From Candidatus Flexicrinis affinis (GTDB taxonomy: Bacteria > Chloroflexota > Anaerolineae > Aggregatilineales > Phototrophicaceae): a DNA stretch of 64,000 bases. Both the position numbers and the translations under genes were made by a program. Each line of letters opens with the position of its first letter. Positions within the stretch are counted from its first letter, which is position 1. Location: NCBI GenBank assembly GCA_016716525.1, contig JADJWE010000005.1, positions 1-64,000 of the forward strand, read 5' to 3'. Shown in pieces: positions 25,525-34,501 of the stretch. The notes under the pieces were generated by a model. It was given only the letters and a program-made list of their open reading frames with translations, made no database searches and had not been told where the DNA came from.

Positions 25525-28323
25525 ATGACTTCGAGCCAACCTGTACTCAGAATTGATCTGAATTCGCTTGAGGTGCACAAAGGCGAGGAGACAATCCGGC
25601 TTTCTCTCACCGAGTGGGGTCTGCTTCGAGTCCTGATCGAACACAAGAATCAACCACTGTCACACGAGTTCCTGCTGCAAACCGTTTGGGGCGAGGGTTA
25701 CGGGAAAGAGAGTAACTATCTACATTCCTTCGTGGGACAGCTGCGAAAGAAACTCGGTGTCCGTGCGGGGGATCCGCAGTACATCATGACCGTGCCAAGG
25801 GTGGGATACAAGTGGGTTGAGCAAGCCGACTCAGGGATGCATCCTCAGTTTGCGGCGGCAAGACAACCGGACCGCCGCAGTTATCTACCCGCTGCCCTGA
25901 CGTCATTCATTGGTCGCGAACGAGAACGCAGTCTGTTGGAACGAATGCTTCGGAAACGCGACATACGCCTGATATCGCTCACGGGTCCTGGCGGCATCGG
26001 CAAGACGAGGCTTTCGCTTGAGGTCGCTGAACACCTGGCGAATGATCAGTTCTTCGCTGATGGCATTCACTTCATTGCTCTCGAAACGATCGATACGGCC
26101 GATCTTGTCGTGGGCACCATTGCGCGCGCATTCGGAATTCGAGAGAAACTCGGCGAGGACGTGCTGTCGTCCCTCAAGCGGCATTTGCGCGATAAGGACT
26201 TGCTGCTCATTCTCGATAATTTCGAGCGCGTTCACTCAGCCGCAGAACAAATACTCGAGATTCTGAAAGCTGCATCCAGTGTGAAGGTCCTGGTGACGAG
26301 CCAGGAGAAACTGAACCTGTACGGTGAGCACAATTTCGAAGTGCCGCCGCTATCGCTGGCTTCCGATCCTGCCCTTGCCGGTGACGAGAATATTGCGCTG
26401 AGCGAAGCAGTGCAGCTCTTTGTTGATCGGGCGCAAGCGGTACACCCCTATTTTGAGATCACCTCAGACAATCTCGCTGTCGTTCAGCAGCTTTGTGACC
26501 GGCTCGACGGACTGCCACTCGCCATAGAACTGGCCGCCGTTCAAAGCAAACGGTTTGCACCTCAGGATCTGCTGTCAAGGCTGGACAGCCGACTATCGGT
26601 GCTCGTTGACGGTCAGTCCAATCTCCCGCCGCGCCATCAGACACTGCGGGCGGCGATCGACTGGAGTTATCAACTGCTTGACACGCAGGAACGCAAACTC
26701 TTCGTCTCTCTCAGTATCTTCAATGGGAGCTTTTCGCCTTCCGCAGTTGCGACCGTATGCGCGAGCGACGCCAACCAAGCTACGCGTGTTCCACAAAAGC
26801 TTCTGTCCCTCCAAGACAAGAGTCTGCTGACCTCCCAATCGGATGACGTCCACGGCGAAACACGCTATACGATGTTGGGTTCGTTCCGCGAGTTCGCCGG
26901 TCAGTTGCTCGGCCGGCGCGATGCAGAAGAACTGGGCCGGCGTCACGCAGACTACTACGTGGGGCTGCTGGAGGAGACAAATCACGTTCCGCCCGACCAG
27001 CGCATGGGGTGGCTCACTCGTGATGTGGGTAACTTCCGCGCTGCGCTGCGATGGGCGCTCACCAACAGGGCCGGTGAGACGGCGCTGCGTCTCGCGGTCG
27101 GCATGTATGAGCTCTGGCAGCATTTGGGCATGCTGCGTGAGGGGAAGCAGTGGCTCTTTGATGCGCTCGACGCCACACAGGATCTTACCGGTCCTTTGCG
27201 CGCCCGTGCCCTGTATTGTGCTGCTGCGCTCGCGGACTGGCTGGGCGAATATCAGATCGTTCAGAGCCTCTACAGAGAGAGCCTTCGCTTGTACGAGGCG
27301 TCCGGCGATGCCGCGGGAGTCACAAGCGCCCTGCTGGTGCTGGCCTCGGCGCTCATCAATCAGGGTGATTTTGTCGAAGGGCGCGAGCTTTCTGAACAAG
27401 CGTTGCGCGTTGCACATGACAACCAGAACCTGTCAGGCATCGCCTTCGCCCTCAACAATCTGGGCATGGTAGCAACCTATCAAGGAGATGCGCCGAAGGC
27501 GCGGGAATACTATCAGGAGATGCTGTCCCTCTGGGAGGCGCTCAACTACAGCCAAGGGACGGCGTGGGCGTTGACTGGCCTGAGCTGGGCAGAACTGCTG
27601 CATGGCAACTACTCTGAAGCGCAGAAGCATATCGACAGAAGCCTGGAACTGCATCGGCAGTCCGGGGATCTGTTGAGCTCGGCGCTGGCGCTTGCCTGTG
27701 ACGGCTGGATCGCGCTGTATACGGCAGATGTCGACGCAGCCGTGCAGAAGCTGTCGACCTGTCTGGCGCTGTGCCGGGAGCTGGGACTGGTCAATCTGAG
27801 TGTGTGGCCGCTGGTCGGCCTCGGACGCAGCGAGCTGTTTCTGGGCAATCCGGCGCAGGCGCGACACTGGTGTGAAGAAGCACTGCACCTCTGCAAGGAG
27901 TTGAACTTCCCGCCCATGACTCCGTGGGTCTACATCGCCTTTGGAAAGCTCTACCGCCTGGAGAGGGATGTCGAGTCGGCGTTTGACTACCTCGATCGCG
28001 CATTGACTCTCAGTCACAAGCGCGAGGACAAGAATGCGTTGACTGCGGCGCTGGAGGAATTCGCCGCTCACTTTGCCGATCAAGGTCATGCGAAGTTGGC
28101 TGTACAGCTCTACGGATTTGCAGAACAATCGCGTGCTACTCACGGCCTGCCGTTGTCGCTGATCGACCGCGCAGAGTACGACGAAGTGACGGCGGCTCTG
28201 CGGGCAAACAAGCACGCCGACTGGAATACGAATTGGCAGGTCGGCCGGTCACTGAAATGGACGGATGTCACCGCGTTGATCTACGATCGGCGGATCGGAT
28301 TTGACCAAGGCATCGGCCAATAG
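25525..28323 (+). CDS. Winged-helix/NB-ARC/TPR transcriptional regulator
   Basis: 932 residues. OmpR-type winged helix at about 8-98 (LSLTEWGLLRVLIEH ... RVGYKWVE), STAND ATPase of NB-ARC type with Walker A GPGGIGKT at 154-161 and Walker B LLLILDNFE at about 230. The GLPLAIELAA motif lies at about 330, followed by a winged-helix arm. TPRs fill about 560-880. This is the AfsR-like architecture without the BTAD domain. Such proteins oligomerise with ATP to activate promoters. In an ICE it may control excision or cargo genes. Confidence 0.88.
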   Translation: MTSSQPVLRIDLNSLEVHKGEETIRLSLTEWGLLRVLIEHKNQPLSHEFLLQTVWGEGYGKESNYLHSFVGQLRKKLGVRAGDPQYIMTVPRVGYKWVEQADSGMHPQFAAARQPDRRSYLPAALTSFIGRERERSLLERMLRKRDIRLISLTGPGGIGKTRLSLEVAEHLANDQFFADGIHFIALETIDTADLVVGTIARAFGIREKLGEDVLSSLKRHLRDKDLLLILDNFERVHSAAEQILEILKAASSVKVLVTSQEKLNLYGEHNFEVPPLSLASDPALAGDENIALSEAVQLFVDRAQAVHPYFEITSDNLAVVQQLCDRLDGLPLAIELAAVQSKRFAPQDLLSRLDSRLSVLVDGQSNLPPRHQTLRAAIDWSYQLLDTQERKLFVSLSIFNGSFSPSAVATVCASDANQATRVPQKLLSLQDKSLLTSQSDDVHGETRYTMLGSFREFAGQLLGRRDAEELGRRHADYYVGLLEETNHVPPDQRMGWLTRDVGNFRAALRWALTNRAGETALRLAVGMYELWQHLGMLREGKQWLFDALDATQDLTGPLRARALYCAAALADWLGEYQIVQSLYRESLRLYEASGDAAGVTSALLVLASALINQGDFVEGRELSEQALRVAHDNQNLSGIAFALNNLGMVATYQGDAPKAREYYQEMLSLWEALNYSQGTAWALTGLSWAELLHGNYSEAQKHIDRSLELHRQSGDLLSSALALACDGWIALYTADVDAAVQKLSTCLALCRELGLVNLSVWPLVGLGRSELFLGNPAQARHWCEEALHLCKELNFPPMTPWVYIAFGKLYRLERDVESAFDYLDRALTLSHKREDKNALTAALEEFAAHFADQGHAKLAVQLYGFAEQSRATHGLPLSLIDRAEYDEVTAALRANKHADWNTNWQVGRSLKWTDVTALIYDRRIGFDQGIGQ

Positions 28324-28344
28324 CTGGTATCCCGTTGGCGGATG

Positions 28345-29004
28345 TCACCTACATCCCTGCTCAATGCCTTGCGCGTCCAGCAGCCCGCTCTGGTGTGCGG
28401 TCGCAATCAGGTGTGTATTGCTCTGCACATTGAACAGAGCCCGTAGCGACTGGAGAATCCGATACACCGTGTGGCTTCTCACTCCGATGTGTGACGCGAT
28501 TTCCTTCGCGTCCAGGCCATCCGCCAGCAGTCTGAGCACATCAATGTCACGCTGAGACACGCCACTCGGCAAGCGGCGCTGCGAATCGATGAATTCTGAG
28601 ATCCCCGGTGACAGATAGGTGCCCCGCTGCTTGCCCAGGATAATCGCCTGGGCGAGATAGCTCTCCAGATCGTCATTCCTCTGCAGGATTCCGCGAACGC
28701 CGTGCACTTGAAGCAGCTTCAAGACCTGGCTGACGGTAGGCCGCTGCAGGATGAGGATCACGGCGACTCCGAAGTGCTCGAAACAGAGCGATTGCACTTC
28801 AAGCAGGAGATTCGTGTGCCTAGGCAGCGACTCATCAATCAGGATCACATCGACCGGGTGGTCGTCGAGATACAGATGAGCAGCCGGGAAATCTGACACG
28901 GTGCAAACCACGTCAATCGACGGCTCTGACCTGGCCATGATCTGATGAATTCCGCTGCGCGTAAGCGCGTTGGTGGAAACAAACGCCAGTCTGATCGGTC
29001 GCAT
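28345..29004 (-). CDS. LuxR-family response regulator
   Basis: 219 residues. Receiver domain with the phospho-acceptor context VDVILIDESLP intact. C-terminal LuxR-type HTH at about 155-205 (VSQRDIDVLRLLADGLDAKEIASHIGV). Convergent with the NB-ARC regulator (21-base gap). The 5' side faces the recombinase region, so it may be part of the switch controlling integration and excision (inference). Confidence 0.85.
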   Translation of the reverse strand: MRPIRLAFVSTNALTRSGIHQIMARSEPSIDVVCTVSDFPAAHLYLDDHPVDVILIDESLPRHTNLLLEVQSLCFEHFGVAVILILQRPTVSQVLKLLQVHGVRGILQRNDDLESYLAQAIILGKQRGTYLSPGISEFIDSQRRLPSGVSQRDIDVLRLLADGLDAKEIASHIGVRSHTVYRILQSLRALFNVQSNTHLIATAHQSGLLDAQGIEQGCR

Positions 29005-29334
29005 CGGCTGCTACTCCCTGCTTGGACTCCGCCCCTTCAAGCCACGCGTCAAGTGGTTGCAGTCGCCATTCTATGCCGCCAAATGGCCGTCTGATCTCAA
29101 CGAGTTCTCAAAGATTCTTGAGAAGACCGCTATCTCAAGATTTTCTATCGGTTTCTCGAGGTCGCGTTGCAAGTTTTTCGCATTCGATAGACATAGATTT
29201 GCAGCGTGCAAATCTGTGATGATCGATTGTCAAAAAGTTGCATTTCGTACCCCAAATGGTGGGTTACGCTGAAACCAGTGTTTGGATTCCAGAGGGAGTC
29301 AGGTGCGGGCCGTGTCCCGCGAAAGGAGACCTCT
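29005..29334. promoter_or_regulatory. Regulatory region with two inverted repeats upstream of recombinase
   Basis: 330 bases without a convincing gene. A perfect palindrome AGATTTGCA-GCG-TGCAAATCT lies at 29195-29215, and TTCTCAA-N6-TTGAGAA at 29105-29124. The region is AT-rich for this genome. These are candidate operators for the adjacent response regulator or the small protein, or candidate recombinase binding sites. Confidence 0.45.
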
Positions 29335-29517
29335 ATGCTCGCGACACCCGCTTCGAAGAAGGCCTCGAAAGACATGGTTCGGCGCATTATCCGTGTCGCG
29401 GAGATTCTTGTCCGGGTTCAATTCGAGATTCCCGCTGGTAACGTTGATACGGGCCCCTCTGAGCATGAGACCGATGAAAACCGTCCCAAAAAACACAGAT
29501 CGGACGTCTCGATGTAA
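29335..29517 (+). CDS. Small protein upstream of serine recombinase
   Basis: 60 residues starting MLATPASKKASKDMVRRIIRVAEILVRVQFEIP. The start is supported by AAGGAG six bases before the ATG. Basic N-terminal helix, acidic C-terminus, no recognised family. It lies 29 bases before the recombinase start and is probably cotranscribed. Size and position would suit a directionality or accessory factor, but that is a guess. Confidence 0.55.
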   Translation: MLATPASKKASKDMVRRIIRVAEILVRVQFEIPAGNVDTGPSEHETDENRPKKHRSDVSM

Positions 29518-29546
29518 GCTATCCAGACGAATGATTGGAGTGTGTG

Positions 29547-31271
29547 ATGAGTCGTCAAGGCAGTCGGAGACCGCCACCCATGCACGGATGGGCTGTCTAT
29601 CTCCGCACCAGCAGCGAAGAGGCACAGAACCCCGAGAACTCCCAGCGGCGGCAGCGGCATACGATCGAGTCATCGCTGTTCAGCCGGGCAACACTGCCGG
29701 TGTTTGGCGAGTACATCGACAATCTGAGCGGCCGATCCGCTAACAACCGCCCGGGCTTTCAACTCATGCTTGAGCATGCCCGTGCTGGACACTTCTCACA
29801 TGTCGCGGTAGAGAATGCTGAACGATTCGGTCGCAACGATACCGAGGCTTTGATGGCGATCGATGCACTCCATGAAATCGGAGTTGCCGTTCGCTTTGCA
29901 GATTACCCTGATCTTGATCCCATTGATCCTGATGACCGAATTCTCGTGAGTCTGTCATTCACGCTTGCCCGGCGTGAGTCGATCAAGTTGGGGCAGCGCG
30001 TTACGGGTGGACTGCGCGCGAAGCAACGCGCCGGGGGATTTATCGGCAAGGCGCCGGATGGCTACATCAACTGCGAGGAGAAGGCGGAGCAAGCCGACAA
30101 GACTCACACGGGTCGCTACAAGCGATGGATCGAGCCGGATCCTGAGCAGTTCAAGGTCTGGCGTACTGCATGGGACCTACTGTTGACCGATCAGTACACG
30201 CTGTCGCAAATCTGCGATGAGCTTCATGCACGGGGTCACCTTTTTCGGAGTGGACGTCCCTTTGTGACAGTCGATGCTTCCGGGAAGCGTAAGGACGCGG
30301 CCAATGGTCTGTCGCGCATATTCTGCAACTGGTTCTACGCCGGATGGGTGGTCAGCGAGAAAGCCTGTATTGCGCCCAAACAGGTTCGGGGATTATGGAA
30401 ACCGCTCGTCACAACTGAGGAGTTTGAACAGGGATTGGCGATTCTTGCTGCACGCCATACGCAGCGCCCCAAGAGCGTCACCAAACTTGATTACCTCCTG
30501 CGCGGGCTCATTCATGTGCAGTTGAACGATGGAAAGATCCAGCGTCTGAGTGGATCAACGTCGAATACTGGGCGTCCTGGCGGAGGCACATCCTACTACT
30601 GCATCGAAAGTAGCGCGGTCAACATTCGCTGCAACAAAGTCGATTCGTTGATCCCCGCTGAACTTATGAAGATACAGGTCGATCCCGAGTTGATTCCGCA
30701 GATTCAGGCCAGCTATAACGAGGAGGTGGCAGACAAACTGGGCCGAATTCGGCCTGATCAACGCGTCGACCTCAAGCGCAAATTGAAGGACATCGATGGA
30801 GAAGAGGCGCGTGCCTTGCGACTGTATGCATCCGGAAAGATTACAGATCAAGCTTGGGATAACTTGTGGACGGAATGGCAGGATCGGCGTCGCAGCTTGC
30901 GTCAGGCGCTCGAATCGATTGAGACGAGCAATGCCGTGCATATCGCGAATTTGGATGCCGCGATTACAGTGATTGCGAAAGTGGGTGTACTATACGGCAA
31001 GCTGGAACGCAGCGATCAAAGGAAACTGCTGCGTGAAATGGTCGACCGGGTGGTTGTCTCCCCGGAGGGAACAATACTACGAATGGAATTGCTGCCGCCG
31101 TTCGCGTATCTCAAGGAGGTAATCGATCGCGTGCGGGAAGGTGGTGGAGTTGAGGCGCAAACAAAAACCAGCCTCGCGGCTGGTCAATGTTCGAGTTTTC
31201 CCTCGTCAGGTACCCCCAGTAGGACTCGAACCTACGCTTCTGCCTCCGGAGGGCAGCGCTCTATCCACTGA
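29547..31271 (+). CDS. Large serine recombinase (site-specific integrase)
   Basis: 574 residues from the ATG at 29547 (GGAG six bases upstream). N-terminal resolvase/invertase catalytic domain: nucleophilic serine in YLRTSSEE, and the AENAERFGRNDTEALMAID- and RRESIKLGQR-type helices. The recombinase domain follows (GGFIGKAPDGYINCEEK...), then a zinc-ribbon-like stretch with few cysteines and a coiled-coil region. The last 35 or so codons run through the tRNA terminator and into the antisense of tRNA-Arg, so the C-terminus depends on the integration site. It would integrate and excise the ICE. Confidence 0.9.
   Translation: MSRQGSRRPPPMHGWAVYLRTSSEEAQNPENSQRRQRHTIESSLFSRATLPVFGEYIDNLSGRSANNRPGFQLMLEHARAGHFSHVAVENAERFGRNDTEALMAIDALHEIGVAVRFADYPDLDPIDPDDRILVSLSFTLARRESIKLGQRVTGGLRAKQRAGGFIGKAPDGYINCEEKAEQADKTHTGRYKRWIEPDPEQFKVWRTAWDLLLTDQYTLSQICDELHARGHLFRSGRPFVTVDASGKRKDAANGLSRIFCNWFYAGWVVSEKACIAPKQVRGLWKPLVTTEEFEQGLAILAARHTQRPKSVTKLDYLLRGLIHVQLNDGKIQRLSGSTSNTGRPGGGTSYYCIESSAVNIRCNKVDSLIPAELMKIQVDPELIPQIQASYNEEVADKLGRIRPDQRVDLKRKLKDIDGEEARALRLYASGKITDQAWDNLWTEWQDRRRSLRQALESIETSNAVHIANLDAAITVIAKVGVLYGKLERSDQRKLLREMVDRVVVSPEGTILRMELLPPFAYLKEVIDRVREGGGVEAQTKTSLAAGQCSSFPSSGTPSRTRTYASASGGQRSIH
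31163..31184 (-). terminator. Rho-independent terminator of tRNA-Arg
   Basis: Read on the minus strand: ACCAGCC-GCGA-GGCTGGT followed by TTTTGTTT, 27 bases after the tRNA 3' end. It lies inside the coding region of the recombinase on the other strand. Confidence 0.75.
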
Positions 31272-31282
31272 GCTATGGGGGC
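31211..31282 (-). tRNA. tRNA-Arg (anticodon CCG)
   Basis: Cloverleaf read on the minus strand: acceptor GCCCCCA paired with TGGGGGT (one G-T pair at the end), D arm GCTC/GAGC, anticodon stem CTGCC/GGCAG with loop CTCCGGA, giving anticodon CCG (codon CGG). T arm GTAGG-TTCGAGT-CCTAC; CCA is not encoded. The ICE abuts its 3' side, and the 3' part is the likely attachment core. Confidence 0.93.
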
Positions 31283-31295
31283 GTAGAGTTCATTG

Positions 31296-31324
31296 ATCGT
31301 AGCGCAAAAGCGAGAACGTGTAAA
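31296..31324 (-). promoter_or_regulatory. Promoter of tRNA-Arg
   Basis: On the minus strand, TTTACA (31324-31319), a 17-base spacer, then TACGAT (31301-31296), ending 13 bases before the mature tRNA 5' end. Close to the sigma70 consensus. Confidence 0.65.
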
Positions 31325-31337
31325 GCGGCAGGGTGGG

Positions 31338-32288
31338 CTAGCCCAGCGTAAGCTGATAGACCGTGTGTCCGGATTGCGGCAGATACCCCAGCGCGGTGTT
31401 GATGCGCAGCATAGGTGCGTTTCGGTCGTCAATGTTGGTCGTCACCACGTGCGCGCCGTGATCGATCGCGTAGCGGATCGTGAGCAGTTTGAGTGCCAAG
31501 GCGATCCCCCGCCGCCGATACTCGGGCCGAACGCCGGTCAGCCCGTTGAACATCGTTTGCGGGTGATCCGGATCGTTATAGACACCGGCCAACCCCACCA
31601 ACGTGTCACCGTCCAACGCGATGAACTGGCTCTCGGCGCGATACCAGCGTGCATTGACGACGATCCGCAGCCAGTTTTCGTAAGCCGGAAAACCGCCGCT
31701 CGAGCCCGGCTCGTCCAGAACCGCCATACGGTTGAGATCGTACAACTGGCGCAGAACAGGCTCGGTCTTGCCGAGCGCGGCCAATGTGGTGAACCGGATG
31801 CCCGCTAACTCCGCCCGTGCGATAGTTTCCGCGTGGTCGACGTCGCTCATGTCGAACGCGGTCAGATCGAGCACGGCGTCGAGAACGTGGTGCGAGCGAC
31901 GAAATCCGTGCTGCTCGGCGAACCGCCTCCCGTTAGGCTCGCGATCGTTAACTTCCACGACGAGCGTCGCTGCGCCGTGCTCGCGCGCATAGCCGAGCGC
32001 CGCTTCGTACAACATGGTTCCGGCGCCCTGCCGCCGATATGCAGCGTCGACCACCAGCTCCATGTTCATCCACCCGGGCGGTTGAGACGGATAGCGGATA
32101 ACCATGGCGTAGCCCATCACGCCGCTAGCGGAATCCTCGACCACCCAGCGGCGCCAATGCTTACCCGTCATCGTTCGCGCTTCGTCCTCTTCCAGATCCG
32201 CGACGGTCACCGGCTCAGGGCTGATCGACGTGAGCAGGCTGGCGATGCGCGGAAAGTCACGGCTGGGCACAGCCAATCGCAAGTTCAT
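31338..32288 (-). CDS. Tandem GNAT-family N-acetyltransferase
   Basis: 316 residues with two GNAT folds. The first has VVDAAYRRQGAGTMLYEAALGYA (acetyl-CoA-binding R/QxxGxG/A) at about 83-105. The second has VRPEYRRRGIALALKLLTI at about 255-275. Double-GNAT proteins of this layout often acetylate small molecules or antibiotics, but the substrate is unknown. First backbone gene after the ICE. Confidence 0.85.
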   Translation of the reverse strand: MNLRLAVPSRDFPRIASLLTSISPEPVTVADLEEDEARTMTGKHWRRWVVEDSASGVMGYAMVIRYPSQPPGWMNMELVVDAAYRRQGAGTMLYEAALGYAREHGAATLVVEVNDREPNGRRFAEQHGFRRSHHVLDAVLDLTAFDMSDVDHAETIARAELAGIRFTTLAALGKTEPVLRQLYDLNRMAVLDEPGSSGGFPAYENWLRIVVNARWYRAESQFIALDGDTLVGLAGVYNDPDHPQTMFNGLTGVRPEYRRRGIALALKLLTIRYAIDHGAHVVTTNIDDRNAPMLRINTALGYLPQSGHTVYQLTLG

Positions 32289-32524
32289 AGACCCTCATAA
32301 CGGTTCATAACGGCGCAGAGAAGCGTAACATATCGGCAGCTTCGTGCGCAAGGAACACGACGGGTGTCCCGCGATCTACTCGTGACATCTGTCACAAGCG
32401 GTCGGGTCGAGTCTCACTGACCGGCATCGACGCTGACTCGGTATGCTGACAACAAGGGCAGTGTCACCGCGCCTTGTCGACGGTGGACTGGCCGCGTTGC
32501 CGGCTCAAGCTGGAAGGTTCCACG

Positions 32525-33895
32525 ATGTGGAAATCGCGCTTCTTCCTGTTTCTCGCGCTGATCGCCCTGCTGGCGATCCCGGCGTCCGCGCAGGACGCAC
32601 CCGCCGAGACCGCCATCCCGATCTACTTGTTTTGGGGCGATGGCTGCCCGCACTGCGCCAGCGAGAAGATGTTCCTCGCGCAGCTGACAGAGTCGTTTCC
32701 TCAAGTCGTCGTCTACGACTACGAGGTGTGGTACGACGCCGAGAACCGCGCGCTGATGGAGCAGTTCGCCACTGCTTTCGGCTTCGAGCCAAGCGGCGTT
32801 CCCGCGACTTTCATGGCGGACCGCTACTGGGTCGGCTACGCGGAGTCGGTCGGTCGGCAGATCATCGACACGATGTATACGTGCATGGAGCAGACCTGTC
32901 CCGACGTCGGCGCGGCGATCCTCGCCGGCGAACCGCCCGCAACCGCGATCGAGGCGGCTATCACCGCAGCGTCGGCCTCTGCGACAGCACCGGTCGCCGC
33001 CGCCAGCGTCATCACCCTGCCGCTGATCGGCGAGATCGACCTCGCTGCACAATCGCTCGGCGTTAGCACGGCGCTGATCGCGCTCGTGGATGGATTCAAT
33101 CCGTGTTCGCTCTGGGTGCTGTCTATTCTGCTGGCGCTGGTCATCCATTCGGGTTCGCGCCGCCGGATCGTGCTGGTGGGCACGACGTTTCTGACCGTCA
33201 CGTCGGTTGCCTACATCGTATTCATCCTCGGGCTGTTCGGCGTGTTGAGCTTCGTCGGCTACATCGGCTGGATTCAGGTCGCCGTTGCGCTGATTGCGCT
33301 GGCGTTCGCGGTGATCAACATCAAGGACTATTTCTGGTACAAGCAAGGCGTGTCGCTGACCATTCCCGACAGCCAGAAGCCGCGGCTCTATCGCCAGATG
33401 CGCGGCGTCATGGCCCCCGACAAGACCCTGTTTGCGGTGGTCGGCGCGACCGGCGCGATGGCGCTTGGCGTCACGCTGCTCGAACTGCCGTGCACGTCCG
33501 GACTTCCAGTGCTGTGGACGAACATGATCGTCGCCAACGACGTGCCGACCAGTTCGTTCATCCTGCTGCTGGCGCTCTATATGCTGATCTTCCTGATCGA
33601 CGAACTGGCGCTGTTCCTAACGGCGGTATTCACGCTGCGCGTGAGCAAGTTCGAGGAGAAGCACGGCCGCGTGCTCAAGCTGGTGGGCGGTATAGTGATG
33701 CTCGCGCTGGCGATCGTGATGGTGTTCGATCCGACGCTGATGAACGACCTCGGCATGTCGCTGCTGGTGTTTGCGGTCGCGCTCGGCGCGGCGATACTGG
33801 TGCTGTTCCTGCATCGACGCGTGCTGCCCAAGCTGGGGATTACGATCGGCACCGAATTCGAGTCGAAGCGGGAGCCACACGCGATCTCGCGCTAG
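32525..33895 (+). CDS. Thioredoxin-like domain fused to CcdA/DsbD-type membrane domain
   Basis: 456 residues from the ATG at 32525 (GGAAGG 8 bases upstream). Signal peptide (1-22), thioredoxin-like domain with C41-P-H-C44, then about six membrane helices from about 185. These contain the cysteine motifs FNPCS and LELPCTSG typical of CcdA/DsbD electron carriers. It probably passes electrons from cytoplasmic thioredoxin across the membrane to the extracellular CPHC domain for disulfide reduction or cytochrome maturation. The thioredoxin domain precedes the membrane part, the reverse of the C-terminal one in DsbD. Confidence 0.85.
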   Translation: MWKSRFFLFLALIALLAIPASAQDAPAETAIPIYLFWGDGCPHCASEKMFLAQLTESFPQVVVYDYEVWYDAENRALMEQFATAFGFEPSGVPATFMADRYWVGYAESVGRQIIDTMYTCMEQTCPDVGAAILAGEPPATAIEAAITAASASATAPVAAASVITLPLIGEIDLAAQSLGVSTALIALVDGFNPCSLWVLSILLALVIHSGSRRRIVLVGTTFLTVTSVAYIVFILGLFGVLSFVGYIGWIQVAVALIALAFAVINIKDYFWYKQGVSLTIPDSQKPRLYRQMRGVMAPDKTLFAVVGATGAMALGVTLLELPCTSGLPVLWTNMIVANDVPTSSFILLLALYMLIFLIDELALFLTAVFTLRVSKFEEKHGRVLKLVGGIVMLALAIVMVFDPTLMNDLGMSLLVFAVALGAAILVLFLHRRVLPKLGITIGTEFESKREPHAISR

Positions 33896-34323
33896 CCGCC
33901 GTCCAACACGGTTACATTCGATGGGATGAACATGCCTTTGCCCATGAACGTGGGCACGCTGTCCGGCACGGGGCCGCCCGGCGTCGGCATCTGGGCCGGT
34001 GTATTGACCGTGAACTTCGCGTCAAACTGCGTCCCTTGCAAGATCGGCGCTTTGCCTTCAATCGTCGTCTTCTTGGAGGTCTGATCGCCACCCAGCGCCT
34101 GTATCGTCAGCACGCCGACGCCCGGGATCGAATACGCGGCGTTGATGTAGACCACGCCGGGCACGGTGACCTTCTTTTCGTCGCCTTCTAGGCAGACCGG
34201 CTTGCTGGTGACGAGGGTCTTCGTCGCCGAGCCGCTAATGACGCCCGGAATCGGGGTGATGATCGCCGAGCCGAAGTTGGGCAAAAAGACCACTTGATCG
34301 CCGGTGACGATGTAATTGTCCAT
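33892..34323 (-). CDS. Beta-rich small protein, possibly a PAAR-like spike-tip protein
   Basis: 143 residues, rich in Gly, Val, Thr and Pro, no signal peptide. Phrases such as YIVTGDQVVFLPNFG, CLEGDEKKVTVPGVVYI and YSIPGVGVLTI resemble, from memory, small proteins associated with contractile injection systems that cap a spike. No tail, sheath or baseplate gene is near. The stop overlaps the 3' end of the CcdA-type gene by 4 bases (convergent). Function is tentative. Confidence 0.5.
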   Translation of the reverse strand: MDNYIVTGDQVVFLPNFGSAIITPIPGVISGSATKTLVTSKPVCLEGDEKKVTVPGVVYINAAYSIPGVGVLTIQALGGDQTSKKTTIEGKAPILQGTQFDAKFTVNTPAQMPTPGGPVPDSVPTFMGKGMFIPSNVTVLDGG

Positions 34324-34501
34324 TCAGTATCTCCGCCGTGCGTACGTCCCTCTGACATGAGTGTAACACGATGCACGGAAATGCGGCTAAAGCCTCTCTC
34401 CTCTCCGATACCATTCTTTTTCCATCCTCAAAGACGGATGCGGCAACTCAAATCTCCTATATGATGAAACTGTCCATTTGGACACAAGGGAGGAGTCTGT
34501 C

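Noticed and set aside
32414..33346. 310-codon minus-strand frame opposite the CcdA-type gene
   Set aside because: Shadow frame rich in Arg, Asp and Gln with no recognisable domain, against clear thioredoxin and CcdA motifs on the plus strand.
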